In this document: piece after piece, positions 40,681 to 49,926 of the stretch
Layout of the letters: every line of letters begins with the position of its first letter
How positions within the stretch are numbered: the stretch's first letter is position 1
Notes under the pieces: generated by a model
What the model was told of the DNA's origin: nothing
The model's input: the letters and a program-made list of their open reading frames with translations, nothing else
Database searches by the model: none
Source: Acinetobacter pittii
GTDB lineage: Bacteria; Pseudomonadota; Gammaproteobacteria; Pseudomonadales; Moraxellaceae
Direction of reading: 5' to 3'
Length of the DNA: 64,000 nucleotides
NCBI RefSeq assembly: GCF_034067285.1
Contig: NZ_CP139286.1
Location: 2,480,001 to 2,544,000, forward strand
Made by a program: the position numbers and the translations under genes

Positions 40681-41961
40681 ATGGCATTAATCGTTCAAAA
40701 ATATGGCGGTACTTCTATGGGTACCCCCGAGCGCATTTTAAATGTTGCTCGTCGTGTGAAGCGTTGGCATGATCACGGTCACAAGGTTGTTGTGGTCGTA
40801 TCTGCAATGAGTGGTGAAACAAACCGCTTACTTGCTCTCGCTAAAGCCATTACCGAAACACCTGACCCACGTGAGTTAGACCAAATGGTTTCAACCGGTG
40901 AACAGGTGACGATTTCCATGTTAGCTATGGCACTTAATTCGATTGGTGTGGAAGCTAAATCCTATACCGGACGTCAAGTCGGTATTAAAACTGACAGTGC
41001 ATTTACCAAGGCGCGTATCGAGTCTATTGATACAGATGTCATGACCAATGATCTAGATGCAGGCCGTGTTATTGTGGTTGCTGGTTTCCAAGGTTTTGAT
41101 GCCAATGGAAATACTACAACACTAGGTCGAGGTGGTTCAGATACTTCTGGTGTTGCCCTTGCTGCTGCTTTAAAAGCTGACGAATGTCAGATTTATACTG
41201 ATGTAGATGGCGTTTACACCACTGATCCTCGTGTTGCTCCTAAAGCCAAAAAAATCGACCGTATTTCTTTTGAAGAAATGCTAGAAATGGCATCATTAGG
41301 TTCTAAAGTTTTACAGATTCGCTCAGTAGAATTTGCCGGAAAATATCAGGTTCCTTTACGCGTATTATCAAGTTTTGATAATGATGACGACGGCGCATTT
41401 GACGACGAATTTAAAGAAAATGTAGGTACACTCATTACTACTGAGGCAGAAGACACTATGGAACAGCCAATCATTGCAGGTATCGCTTTTAACCGTGACG
41501 AAGCAAAATTAACAATTTTAGGTGTACCTGATGAGCCAGGTATTGCTTCTAAAATTTTATCACCAGTAAGTGATGCCAACATTGAAGTGGATATGATAGT
41601 CCAAAATGTTGAAGAAGATGGCACAACAGATTTTACTTTCACTGTAAACCGTGTTGATTTAGCGAAAGCTGAAAAAATCTTAAATGAAACTGCCAAAAAT
41701 ATTGGTGCACGTGAAGTTTCAACACGTGATGACATCGTTAAAGTGTCTATTGTTGGTGTAGGTATGCGTTCACACGCAGGTGTAGCGAGCAAAATGTTCA
41801 CTGCCCTTGCTGATGAAGGTATCAACATCCTTATGATTTCAACTTCTGAAATTAAAGTTTCTGTCATTATCGACGAGAAATACCTTGAGCTTGCAGTTCG
41901 TTGCCTACATACCGCTTTTGGTTTAGATCGTGAACATGGTGAAAGCAGCGCACGCGCTTAA
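40681..41961 (+). CDS. lysC: Aspartate kinase (lysine/threonine-sensitive type)
   Basis: 426 residues. The kinase signature KYGGTSMG opens the protein; STGEQVTISMLA, GRGGSDTSGVALAAAL and YTDVDGVYTTDPR complete the active site. Two C-terminal ACT domains (LGVPDEPGIASKIL; VGVGMRSHAGVASKMF) bind the feedback amino acids. It makes aspartyl phosphate for Lys, Thr, Met and diaminopimelate synthesis. The order alaS-lysC-csrA is conserved in pseudomonads and relatives. I found no lysine riboswitch upstream. Confidence 0.96.
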   Translation: MALIVQKYGGTSMGTPERILNVARRVKRWHDHGHKVVVVVSAMSGETNRLLALAKAITETPDPRELDQMVSTGEQVTISMLAMALNSIGVEAKSYTGRQVGIKTDSAFTKARIESIDTDVMTNDLDAGRVIVVAGFQGFDANGNTTTLGRGGSDTSGVALAAALKADECQIYTDVDGVYTTDPRVAPKAKKIDRISFEEMLEMASLGSKVLQIRSVEFAGKYQVPLRVLSSFDNDDDGAFDDEFKENVGTLITTEAEDTMEQPIIAGIAFNRDEAKLTILGVPDEPGIASKILSPVSDANIEVDMIVQNVEEDGTTDFTFTVNRVDLAKAEKILNETAKNIGAREVSTRDDIVKVSIVGVGMRSHAGVASKMFTALADEGINILMISTSEIKVSVIIDEKYLELAVRCLHTAFGLDREHGESSARA

Positions 41962-42026
41962 TTTTACCAAACGGTCAAGAATTCATTAAAAAATGTTTAC
42001 TTGTCCGACAATAATCAAAGAAAACA

Positions 42027-42063
42027 CAGAGCCGCTATAGTTTTTTTTATAGCGGCTCTGTTA
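42027..42063 (+). terminator. Strong hairpin after lysC
   Basis: A perfect 13-bp stem CAGAGCCGCTATA / TATAGCGGCTCTG with an 8-nt T-rich loop, followed by TTATATT. It probably ends lysC transcription and makes csrA depend largely on its own promoter. Confidence 0.8.
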
Positions 42064-42101
42064 TATTAAACGGAAAGTTTTTTGGCAGAGATTATCAAAA
42101 T

Positions 42102-42131
42102 ATGACTTTGTTCTCATATTTCTGTTAGAAT
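42102..42131 (+). promoter_or_regulatory. Candidate sigma-70 promoter of csrA
   Basis: ATGACT (42102-42107) and TAGAAT (42126-42131) are 18 bases apart, 76 bases before the csrA ATG. The -35 match is moderate. Confidence 0.35.
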
Positions 42132-42207
42132 CTGACTGAAAACTGAGGTTGAGCTTTTTATTTGGGTACCAATATTGCAGTTTTAAGCGTTTAGCAAGGA
42201 GATAAAC

Positions 42208-42462
42208 ATGCTGATTCTGACCCGCCGTGTCGGGGAAACATTAATGATTGGGGATCAAGTCAGTGTTACTGTGCTTGGCGTCAAAGGAAACCAAGTTCGA
42301 ATTGGTGTGAATGCACCAAAAGAGGTTTCTGTTCATCGCGAAGAAATTTATCAACGTATTCAACATGAACGTGCAATGCATGAACACCTTCAACATCTTG
42401 ATCAAGATTATCAAGTTTCTTATGAAGATGATAATTATGCACAGAAAAACTTCAATCGTTAG
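42208..42462 (+). CDS. csrA: Carbon storage regulator CsrA
   Basis: 84 residues. The first 60 are the standard CsrA fold ([35 protein letters not shown]), with the RNA-contact residues Leu4 and Arg44 in place. A further about 24 polar residues ([20 protein letters not shown]) extend the C-terminus beyond the 61-residue E. coli protein; such extensions occur in Acinetobacter. CsrA binds GGA motifs in mRNA leaders and controls carbon flow, biofilm and stress traits. GGAG lies 8 nt before the ATG. Confidence 0.97.
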   Translation: MLILTRRVGETLMIGDQVSVTVLGVKGNQVRIGVNAPKEVSVHREEIYQRIQHERAMHEHLQHLDQDYQVSYEDDNYAQKNFNR

Positions 42463-42484
42463 TATGAAGTTGTTCTCTCCCTAA

Positions 42485-42517
42485 TTAAAGCGACTTTATA
42501 GTCGCTTTAAATTTTTT
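42485..42517. terminator. Bidirectional terminator between csrA and rnhB
   Basis: A perfect 11-bp stem TTAAAGCGACT / AGTCGCTTTAA with a TTAT loop, then ATTTTTT. Confidence 0.9.
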
Positions 42518-42529
42518 AAGTGTTTGTAT

Positions 42530-43096
42530 TTATAGCCCTAAAGCACGTTTAACAGGTGCATAACTACGGCGATGCTGATCAATCACGCCATGCACAGCAA
42601 TCGCTTCAAAATGCGCTTTAGTTGGATATCCTTTATGTTTGGCAAAACCAAATAACGGATATTGCTGATCTAATTCTGCCATTTGTCGATCTCGTGTTAC
42701 TTTTGCCAAGATACTTGCTGCACTAATTTCAGCATGGCTTGCATCTCCACCAACAATCGCTTCACAAGGAATAATAATTCCTTTAGGAATTTGGTTACCA
42801 TCTACAATTACTTTTTGTGGTTGGGTTTTTAAACCATCAACAGCACGCTGCATAGCCAAAAAAGTTGCCTGTAAAATATTTAGTTCATCAATTTCAGCAT
42901 GTGTTGCTTCGGCAATTGACCAAGCTAAGGCTTTTTCTTGTATTTCAATAAACAACTTTTCACGTTTCTTTTCAGTTAATTTTTTAGAATCATTCAATCC
43001 CAAAATTGGATTATTCGGATCTAAAATCACAGCTGCTGCCACAACCGAACCTACTAAAGGCCCCCGTCCTGCCTCATCTACACCAGCAATAAACAT
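42530..43096 (-). CDS. rnhB: Ribonuclease HII
   Basis: 188 residues. The active-site signature [12 protein letters not shown] begins near residue 5, with acidic residues also in VDGNQ and in [12 protein letters not shown]. It cuts at the 5' side of ribonucleotides in RNA-DNA hybrids and removes misincorporated ribonucleotides. ATG start. It is monocistronic and convergent with csrA. Confidence 0.96.
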   Translation of the reverse strand: MFIAGVDEAGRGPLVGSVVAAAVILDPNNPILGLNDSKKLTEKKREKLFIEIQEKALAWSIAEATHAEIDELNILQATFLAMQRAVDGLKTQPQKVIVDGNQIPKGIIIPCEAIVGGDASHAEISAASILAKVTRDRQMAELDQQYPLFGFAKHKGYPTKAHFEAIAVHGVIDQHRRSYAPVKRALGL

Positions 43097-43117
43097 CGAC
43101 TCACTACCTTTAAAAAC

Positions 43118-43153
43118 AAAAGAGGCTGATCAATAGTAATCAGCCTTCTTTAA
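43118..43153 (-). terminator. Terminator of the 128-residue lipoprotein gene
   Basis: AAAAGAGGCTGAT pairs with ATCAGCCTTCTTT with a single bulge, around an 8-nt loop, just past the stop at 43168. Confidence 0.75.
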
Positions 43154-43167
43154 CACAAAATTATTAA

Positions 43168-43554
43168 TTACTTTTGTAAAGCTTCTGCCACACAAGCGTT
43201 TACAGTTTTAGAAACCACTTGGTTTACGATTGTAGCACGTGTGTTTACATCAAGTGCAGCTGCTGCTAATTCTACTGCAGTCACACTGTTTGGAGCTTTT
43301 TCGCTCACACAACCACATACATTAGTTTGGATACTATCACGTTGCTCAGCAGTCATATATTTTGTTGCTGTTTTCCAAGCGGCAACATTATTAATCTCTG
43401 TAATACATTTTGCATTTACAGCAACTTTTAACGCAGCAACGCCTAATTGTTGAGTTGTCGTTTGTGCAGAACCTGTGTCAGTGCCTGTAGTCGTTGCGCA
43501 TGCTGTTAAAGCTAAAACAACTGGTGCTAGAGCGAGCATCAATTTTTTCATCAT
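43168..43554 (-). CDS. Small lipoprotein of unknown function (128 aa)
   Basis: A signal peptide ending VVLALTAC gives a lipidation Cys near residue 19. The mature part contains four more Cys (NAKCITE, NVCGCVSE, VNACVAE), a spacing suggestive of two disulfides, and otherwise Ala/Val/Thr-rich helices. The family is not known to me; similar proteins are frequent in Acinetobacter genomes. Start ATG 43554 or the next codon, also ATG. Its own promoter region is upstream (about 240 bp gap). Confidence 0.72.
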   Translation of the reverse strand: MMKKLMLALAPVVLALTACATTTGTDTGSAQTTTQQLGVAALKVAVNAKCITEINNVAAWKTATKYMTAEQRDSIQTNVCGCVSEKAPNSVTAVELAAAALDVNTRATIVNQVVSKTVNACVAEALQK

Positions 43555-43790
43555 TTTTTCCTTTTGATTGAACCTTGGCAGCGCGTATTGTGCCTAAACT
43601 CGACTTTAGAAGAAACAAATAATTTGATGCATTTATGCAAATTCTTTTCCGAAACGAAACTCAGCTCATCAATTGCTTTTTTAGCTTAATACGTTCTGTT
43701 TTTAGCACGCTCCGTTACATTTAAAATATTTCTCAAAATCTGCGATTTCCCCTAAAATCACAAATCAAAACGACAAAAAAAGGGTCTTTT

Positions 43791-44348
43791 ATGCCTGCTG
43801 TTTCCTCTCAGTATTACACCCGTACCGCACAAATCCTGCATTGGGTGATGGCAATCATTTTCATCACAGCATGGGTTATTGGCTTTTATAGTGGAAATTT
43901 TTTAAGTTATGACGTTGATGGCAGCTTTAAAGGCGATGTCATTACATTGCACAAAAATATTGCAACGACTATTATCTTTTTAGTCATTATCCGGATTTTA
44001 TGGCGCTATACTCATCCAGCTCCAAAACTACCTGATACCATGTCTCCAATGATGAAAACTCTGGCACATGTGGGTCATCTATTCTTGTATGTAATTTTGG
44101 TGGCTTTACCTATCACTGGTTGTTTGTTTAGTTGGAGTGCTGGTCACCCTGCTCCAGTTTTATATTTATTTGAAATTCCGCGTTTAGTGCAAGATAACCC
44201 AGAGCTTTTAGCTGTTGTTAAACCATTACATATTTATATTTCTTGGTTTGCAGGTTTTCTTATTGTTGGGCATGTACTTGCAGCTTTAAAACATCACTTT
44301 ATCGATAAAGACAATATTTTAAATAGCATGACCAAACAACCTAAATAA
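43791..44348 (+). CDS. Cytochrome b561
   Basis: 185 residues with four membrane helices. The haem-ligand His pattern is present in AQILHWVMA (His17), TLHKNIATT, LKPLHIYISW and GHVLAALKHHF. CybB-type cytochrome b561 is a di-haem inner-membrane protein that moves electrons between quinol and other partners; E. coli CybB is a superoxide:quinone oxidoreductase. ATG start, with AAAAGGG ahead. It is monocistronic. Confidence 0.88.
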   Translation: MPAVSSQYYTRTAQILHWVMAIIFITAWVIGFYSGNFLSYDVDGSFKGDVITLHKNIATTIIFLVIIRILWRYTHPAPKLPDTMSPMMKTLAHVGHLFLYVILVALPITGCLFSWSAGHPAPVLYLFEIPRLVQDNPELLAVVKPLHIYISWFAGFLIVGHVLAALKHHFIDKDNILNSMTKQPK

Positions 44349-44358
44349 ACCTGATGTA

Positions 44359-44390
44359 TAAAAAACCGCCTGAGATAGGCGGTTTTTTTA
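44359..44390. terminator. Bidirectional terminator between the cytochrome b561 and adenine deaminase genes
   Basis: AAAAACCGCC / GGCGGTTTTT stem (44361-44370 / 44378-44387) with A and T tracts on both sides. Confidence 0.92.
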
Positions 44391-44391
44391 T

Positions 44392-45443
<1,052 letters not shown>

Positions 45444-45506
45444 AATTTTCTTCTTATTGAAAACTATGTCTAAGATAGCTCAAGAAGAAAATTATAAAAA
45501 ATCATA

Positions 45507-46826
45507 TTAACCGCCAAACGCGATAAATTTAAATACCCAAAGCGCAGCAATAATCCATACCATGTACGGTACAGTTTTTGCCTTACCCGTGAATAATTTA
45601 ACTAATGCATAGCTAATAAAGCCCATTGCAATACCATCAGCAATTGAATAGGTAAATGGCATAAATACAATGGTTAAAAATGCTGGAACAGCTTCAGTAA
45701 TATCATCCCAATCAATGTGAGTGATCCCTTGAATCATCAACACACCAATGAACAATAAAGCTGGCGCAGTTGCAAAACCTGGTACAGATTGAGCAAGAGG
45801 TGCTAAAAATAAACAGCAGATAAATAAAACAGCAACGACAACAGCGGTTAAACCAGTACGGCCACCTGCTGCTACACCTGAAGCTGATTCAATATATGGC
45901 GTAGTTGAAGATGTACCTAATGCAGCACCAGCAACAATTGCAGTAGAGTCTGCAAATAATGCTTTTTTCAAACGAGGTAATTTACCGTCTTGTAAAAGAC
46001 CAGCACGGTGCGATACACCAACCAACGTACCCGTACTGTCAAACAAGTCGACAATAAAGAATACAAAGATGACACCGACCATACTTGCTGTAAATAGACC
46101 TTCAAAATCCATTTGCATGAACGTTGGTGCAATTGAAGGAATTTGTCCCACTACACCCTTAAATTCGTTTAGACCTAAAGCAGTAGCAATTGCAGTAACA
46201 ACTAAAATACTAATGATGATTGCGCCGCGAACCTTTAATTGGTGTAAAACCACAATCATTAAGAATCCGAATAACGCTAATAGTACTGTTGGTTGTTTGA
46301 TATCGCCCAAACCAACCAAAGTCGCTTGGTTATCAACAATAATTCCGGCATTTTTTAGTGCAATCAGTGCTAGGAATAAACCAATACCACCGCCGATTGC
46401 AAACTTAAGCGACATCGGAATCGCATTGACAATCGCTTCACGAATTTTAAAGAAGCTAATTGCAAGAAAGACAAGGCCTGAAACAAAAACAGCCGCTAAA
46501 GCTGTTTGCCATGGCACGCCCATCCCCATACAAACCGAATAAGTAAAGTAAGCGTTTAAACCCATACCAGGGGCCAGTGCGATTGGATAATTAGCAATGA
46601 TCCCCATCACTAGACATCCGATTGCTGCTGCCAAACAGGTCGCAACGAATACGGCACCATGATCCATGCCGGTTTCAGATAAAATGAGTGGATTGACAAT
46701 AATGATGTAACACATCGTTAGGAATGTAGTTACACCAGCAAGAACTTCAGTTCGGAAAGTGGTTTTATTGTCGCTTAACTTAAATAAACGCTCTAACCAG
46801 CCTGCCGAAGAATTGGGCGCCGCCAT
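45507..46826 (-). CDS. Adenine/hypoxanthine permease (AzgA/NCS2-type)
   Basis: 439 residues with about 12-13 membrane segments. The N-terminal TFRTEVLAGVTTFLTMCYIIIV, APGMGLNAYF, the GTSSTTPYIESASGVAAGGRTGL substrate loop (read in parts) and FMPFTYSIADGIAMGF are marks of the COG2252 purine permeases (E. coli PurP, GhxP). It brings adenine, hypoxanthine or guanine into the cell by proton symport. Its neighbour at 44392 deaminates adenine, so adenine is a plausible main substrate. ATG start. The 5' leader contains a small hairpin at 46881-46906. Confidence 0.88.
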   Translation of the reverse strand: MAAPNSSAGWLERLFKLSDNKTTFRTEVLAGVTTFLTMCYIIIVNPLILSETGMDHGAVFVATCLAAAIGCLVMGIIANYPIALAPGMGLNAYFTYSVCMGMGVPWQTALAAVFVSGLVFLAISFFKIREAIVNAIPMSLKFAIGGGIGLFLALIALKNAGIIVDNQATLVGLGDIKQPTVLLALFGFLMIVVLHQLKVRGAIIISILVVTAIATALGLNEFKGVVGQIPSIAPTFMQMDFEGLFTASMVGVIFVFFIVDLFDSTGTLVGVSHRAGLLQDGKLPRLKKALFADSTAIVAGAALGTSSTTPYIESASGVAAGGRTGLTAVVVAVLFICCLFLAPLAQSVPGFATAPALLFIGVLMIQGITHIDWDDITEAVPAFLTIVFMPFTYSIADGIAMGFISYALVKLFTGKAKTVPYMVWIIAALWVFKFIAFGG

Positions 46827-47131
46827 AAGTAGCCTCTATGCAAAATCTGAACTGTGGAATATTTACGTCTATGTAGGTCACTGAACAATATTGTTTTTCT
46901 GTTCAGCCCTATAAACAAGAATCACAAACTTATGAAGCAACAAATATGCCACTCATTTGATGTCTGTTTTCATGCATAGAAAATAACCACAGCCCCTCTT
47001 GAAACACAAAAAAGCTGCATAACCCCTATGCAGCTTTTTTACTATACGTTCAATAAGTTTAACAGATTCAACAGAAACATGATCAAAATTTATGAAAAGA
47101 TATGACCAATGACACTGTAAAAGTTAGAAAT
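46827..47131. other. Intergenic region upstream of the purine permease gene
   Basis: 305 bases. It holds a CTGAACA / TGTTCAG hairpin (46881-46887 / 46900-46906) in the permease leader, and a terminator at 47008-47042. I looked for a purine riboswitch and did not find the conserved core. Confidence 0.6.
47008..47042 (-). terminator. Terminator of the 80-residue membrane protein gene
   Basis: A perfect 14-bp stem AAAAAAGCTGCATA / TATGCAGCTTTTTT with a 5-nt loop. It lies 90 bases past the stop at 47132. Confidence 0.88.
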
Positions 47132-47374
47132 TTATAGCTCAATACTGCTAGAAAATAATTTTTTGTCACCGATATATTCTTGCATATTATAAGAAGCTAA
47201 ATTGCTGTGATGAGCATGGTTTGGATTACGTTCGATACTTTGTAGGTTTCTTTCAGCTTCTTGTATGATCCGCATGAGCTCTTGATGTCTTTTATTTTGA
47301 CTATCCAAATAGGCCCAATATCCTAATACAAAGACAATACTCACACACAACACTATTAATACTTTATTGATCAT
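47132..47374 (-). CDS. Small single-pass membrane protein (80 aa)
   Basis: An N-terminal hydrophobic helix (KVLIVLCVSIVFVLGYWAYL) is followed by a charged helical stretch (QNKRHQELMRIIQEAERNL) that could form a coiled coil, and a polar tail. No family recognised. GAGATAATAATA ahead of the ATG is a usable ribosome-binding site. It is supported by a strong terminator. Confidence 0.55.
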   Translation of the reverse strand: MINKVLIVLCVSIVFVLGYWAYLDSQNKRHQELMRIIQEAERNLQSIERNPNHAHHSNLASYNMQEYIGDKKLFSSSIEL

Positions 47375-47981
47375 TATTATTATCTCTATGTTTTTAATGT
47401 TAATGATCTTAACAAAAAATTATAGCTTTGTGAATATTTTCACATTTATTTACAATAACGCCCTCTTACTCAAATAATTGAAAAGAAAGGCGATTTTTTA
47501 ATTATTTATAATAATCTTAATAATTATTAAACTTTTCAATTGAAAAGTAACTTTATTTTATATCAGCTTATTTTAGTTATTTTTAATATTAGCTTTTTAT
47601 CAGTTTTAATTATTAAGTTATTTTAAAGATAGAGCATAGACAAATGTGTATATAGCTTAAAATTTCTTTGTATTTATTAAACCTTAAATAAAATAAAAAG
47701 AAGTTATTTTTGTCGTTGAGGTCTTCTTGAAAATTGTTTCTTTAGCGACTAATTTTTTGTGTTTCCTGTTTAACTTATAAACTAAAAACTTCTATCCAAA
47801 GAATTCCACATATCGTTTAAAAATAATTTTTTATTTCTTTGCTTTTCTGTCTATAAGCAAAACTACGTCCTATTTTTATCGTTCCATAAATCGCACCAAG
47901 CTTTCTATTTTCAGTGCTTCGCTCCTATAAACGCTACGATAAACTGTGCTCAGATAAAAAATTAAATGAGGAGAATACATC
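47375..47981. other. 0.6-kb AT-rich region without genes, upstream of the pirin gene
   Basis: About 607 very AT-rich bases. An 18-bp perfect palindrome ACTTTTCAATTGAAAAGT lies at 47531-47548, next to TTAATAATTATTAA (47517-47530), and a further AATTGAAAAG half-site is at 47476-47485. No convincing ORF. It may hold regulatory sites for either flanking gene, an unannotated small RNA, or be decayed accessory DNA. Confidence 0.55.
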
Positions 47982-48704
47982 ATGTTTGATATGCGTTTAT
48001 CTCACGAACGTGGTGCAGCACATCATGGTTGGTTACAATCAAAACATAGCTTTTCATTTGCTAACTATTGGGACCCTAAACAAGTTGGTTTTTCAGACTT
48101 ACTTGTAATTAATGATGATAACGTTGCTCCATCTAAAGGCTTTGGTACCCACCCTCACCGTAATATGGAAATTATTTCGTATGTGCTTGAAGGTGCATTA
48201 GAGCATAAAGACTCAATGGGTACAGGCTCTGTGATTGTGCCGGGTGACATTCAGCTCATGAGTGCAGGTCGTGGTGTTGCACATAGTGAATTTAATCATT
48301 CAGCTCAAGAAGGCGTCCATTTCTTGCAAATTTGGGTTGTCCCGAATGAAGTGAATACAGATCCGGGCTATCAACAAGTTCATATTGATGAAGCAGACAA
48401 ACGCGGTAAATTGCATTTGATCATTTCACCTAAAGGTGGTGAAAAAACTTTATCCATTAAACAAGATATTAATATTTACTCAGGTCTTTTTAATGGTGAA
48501 GAAACTGCTGAATTTGTGATTCCTGAGGGTCGATATGTTTACCTACACGTTGCTAAAGGTCGTGTCGATGTAAATGGTAAAACCTTTAACACTGGCGATG
48601 CGGCACGTATTCGTGAAGGTGGAAGCTTATCTTTTACCAATGGTGATCATGCCGAAATTTTGATTTTCGATATGCGCCCAGAAGAAGTTCCAACCATGCC
48701 ATAA
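47982..48704 (+). CDS. Pirin-family protein (YhhW-like)
   Basis: 240 residues, two cupin domains. The metal site is in THPHRNMEIISYVLEG (His57, His59 region) with His101 and Glu103 in VAHSEFNHS, as in E. coli YhhW. YhhW and human pirin show quercetin 2,3-dioxygenase activity in vitro; the cellular role is not established. RBS GGAG 8-10 nt before the ATG (AAATGAGGAGAATACATC). Monocistronic between the AT-rich gap and a terminator. Confidence 0.88.
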   Translation: MFDMRLSHERGAAHHGWLQSKHSFSFANYWDPKQVGFSDLLVINDDNVAPSKGFGTHPHRNMEIISYVLEGALEHKDSMGTGSVIVPGDIQLMSAGRGVAHSEFNHSAQEGVHFLQIWVVPNEVNTDPGYQQVHIDEADKRGKLHLIISPKGGEKTLSIKQDINIYSGLFNGEETAEFVIPEGRYVYLHVAKGRVDVNGKTFNTGDAARIREGGSLSFTNGDHAEILIFDMRPEEVPTMP

Positions 48705-48711
48705 TGCAACT

Positions 48712-48747
48712 AAGCCCTCGCATAAAACTTATGCGGGGGCTTTTTAT
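48712..48747. terminator. Bidirectional terminator between the pirin and tetR genes
   Basis: AAGCCCTCGCATAA / TTATGCGGGGGCTT, a 14-bp stem with one mismatch and a 3-nt loop, then T5. Confidence 0.9.
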
Positions 48748-48780
48748 TGTTGATCGGACTTATAAAAATACTATCTCTGC

Positions 48781-49401
48781 TCAATGTTCTTCTGAACGAG
48801 CCATCTCTGTATTGATATAGCTCATAATCATAGTCGTTAATCCCTGCACCATTTCATCAAAACTAATATAAGGGTTTGGCAAAATAAGATGCCGCGCGAC
48901 GTTAAAAATTCCACTATTGATACAAATATAGGTAATTACAGGCAAATTATTAATTTTTAGGTATTTAGGATTATGCATCATATATTTCATGATCACTTCC
49001 ATTAAAGCCTGTTCAATTTTGGGAATATATTTGTCGTACTGTAACTCTCCTGCATAACGTAGAACAGTCAAATAGCGGTCGTTATTTTTCTTTAATAAAT
49101 CACTAAAAGTATAAAAAATCATTTCAATGACAGGCTCTAACTCCAACTGTAAAATCGTCGGGGTAAGCTCTGTAATCATGTCCAGAATTTCCCGAACAAA
49201 AAAGTGATTCATCGCATCATAAATTTCTTCTTTATTTTTAAAATATTCGTATAAAGACCCGACACTCACACCTGCAATCTCTGCAATATGACGTGTTGTA
49301 GTACCACTTGGTCCATGAAGTGCCACTGCAATAAAACCTGCTTCAATAATCGTGTCGACAGTGACTTTGGCTCGAGTTTGACGAGGTTTACGCGTAGTCA
49401 T
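48781..49401 (-). CDS. TetR-family transcriptional regulator
   Basis: 206 residues. The N-terminal helix-turn-helix (TRHIAEIAGVSVGSLYEYFKN) is standard TetR; the C-terminal ligand-binding half is not recognisable to a subfamily. Divergent from the di-iron-like enzyme gene at 49927, with 525 bp between. A 22-bp near-palindrome is present 15 bases before its start codon and again at 49684, 222 bp before the divergent operon. This argues that it represses itself and the operon and that its ligand is a substrate or product of the pathway (inference). Confidence 0.88.
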   Translation of the reverse strand: MTTRKPRQTRAKVTVDTIIEAGFIAVALHGPSGTTTRHIAEIAGVSVGSLYEYFKNKEEIYDAMNHFFVREILDMITELTPTILQLELEPVIEMIFYTFSDLLKKNNDRYLTVLRYAGELQYDKYIPKIEQALMEVIMKYMMHNPKYLKINNLPVITYICINSGIFNVARHLILPNPYISFDEMVQGLTTMIMSYINTEMARSEEH

Positions 49402-49415
49402 ACGATCTAATCAAT

Positions 49416-49437
49416 AATCCGAACATAAAGTCAGATT
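49416..49437. promoter_or_regulatory. Putative TetR operator 1 (tetR-proximal)
   Basis: AATCCGA-N8-TCAGATT, an imperfect palindrome in which 7-bp arms match except at one position. It ends 15 bases before the tetR start codon. Confidence 0.72.
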
Positions 49438-49473
49438 AGCATGTAATTTGACTCGGTAGAAATAAAAAAACAA

Positions 49474-49495
49474 AATCCGAATAGTTGTCAAACTT
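49474..49495. promoter_or_regulatory. Degenerate third copy of the TetR-type site
   Basis: AATCCGAA is intact but the second arm is changed (CAAACTT), so this may be a weak half-site. Confidence 0.4.
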
Positions 49496-49683
49496 AGTAA
49501 GAAAAACTCAGAAAAGCAGAGCCTAATCTCTCAATCAATGTATAATTTAATTTATTACTTTCGAAGAAAGAATATAGTTATAAAGTATTATTTTTCAATT
49601 ATATAAGACAAAATCAATTAAAAATCTTATCGCAAAAAATGTCTATAAAATACTTTTATATATTTAAAAATTTACCCGAATTG

Positions 49684-49705
49684 AATCCGAACATAATGTC
49701 AGATT
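49684..49705. promoter_or_regulatory. Putative TetR operator 2 (operon side)
   Basis: AATCCGA-N8-TCAGATT; 21 of 22 bases are identical to operator 1, and the match continues a few bases into TAATATG on the right. Confidence 0.75.
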
Positions 49706-49926
49706 AATATGAAAAAATTAAAGAAGACTCATTAAGTAGCTCTTGTCTACATCGGCTCTTCTTTCCGTTATTCAGCCAAATAATCAAACAAATAACGGAG
49801 CAACAACACCGTAGTCAATGCAGAGAATCATCTGCTTTTGAAAATGGAATTTTATAGTGCTTTGTTGATCATTGAGTTTATTCATTTTCATCAAAATGCA
49901 CCACTACTTTGCCTCAGGGTGTCGCC

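Larger units (their letters stand above)
49402..49926. other. Intergenic regulatory region between divergent tetR and the redox operon
   Basis: 525 AT-rich bases. Two near-identical 22-bp inverted repeats and one degenerate copy are listed separately. The leader of the operon (49706-49926) has no ORF or strong hairpin that I can see. Confidence 0.7.

Noticed and set aside
41346..41867. A 173-codon minus-strand frame inside lysC
   Set aside because: Antisense shadow of lysC.
42463..42529. tRNA genes after csrA, as in enterobacteria and pseudomonads
   Set aside because: The gap to rnhB is 67 bases and holds only a terminator.
46069..46542. A 157-codon plus-strand frame inside the purine permease gene
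   Set aside because: Antisense shadow of a membrane protein gene.
46827..47000. Purine riboswitch upstream of the permease gene
   Set aside because: Only a simple hairpin is seen; the conserved purine-aptamer core and its paired loops are absent.
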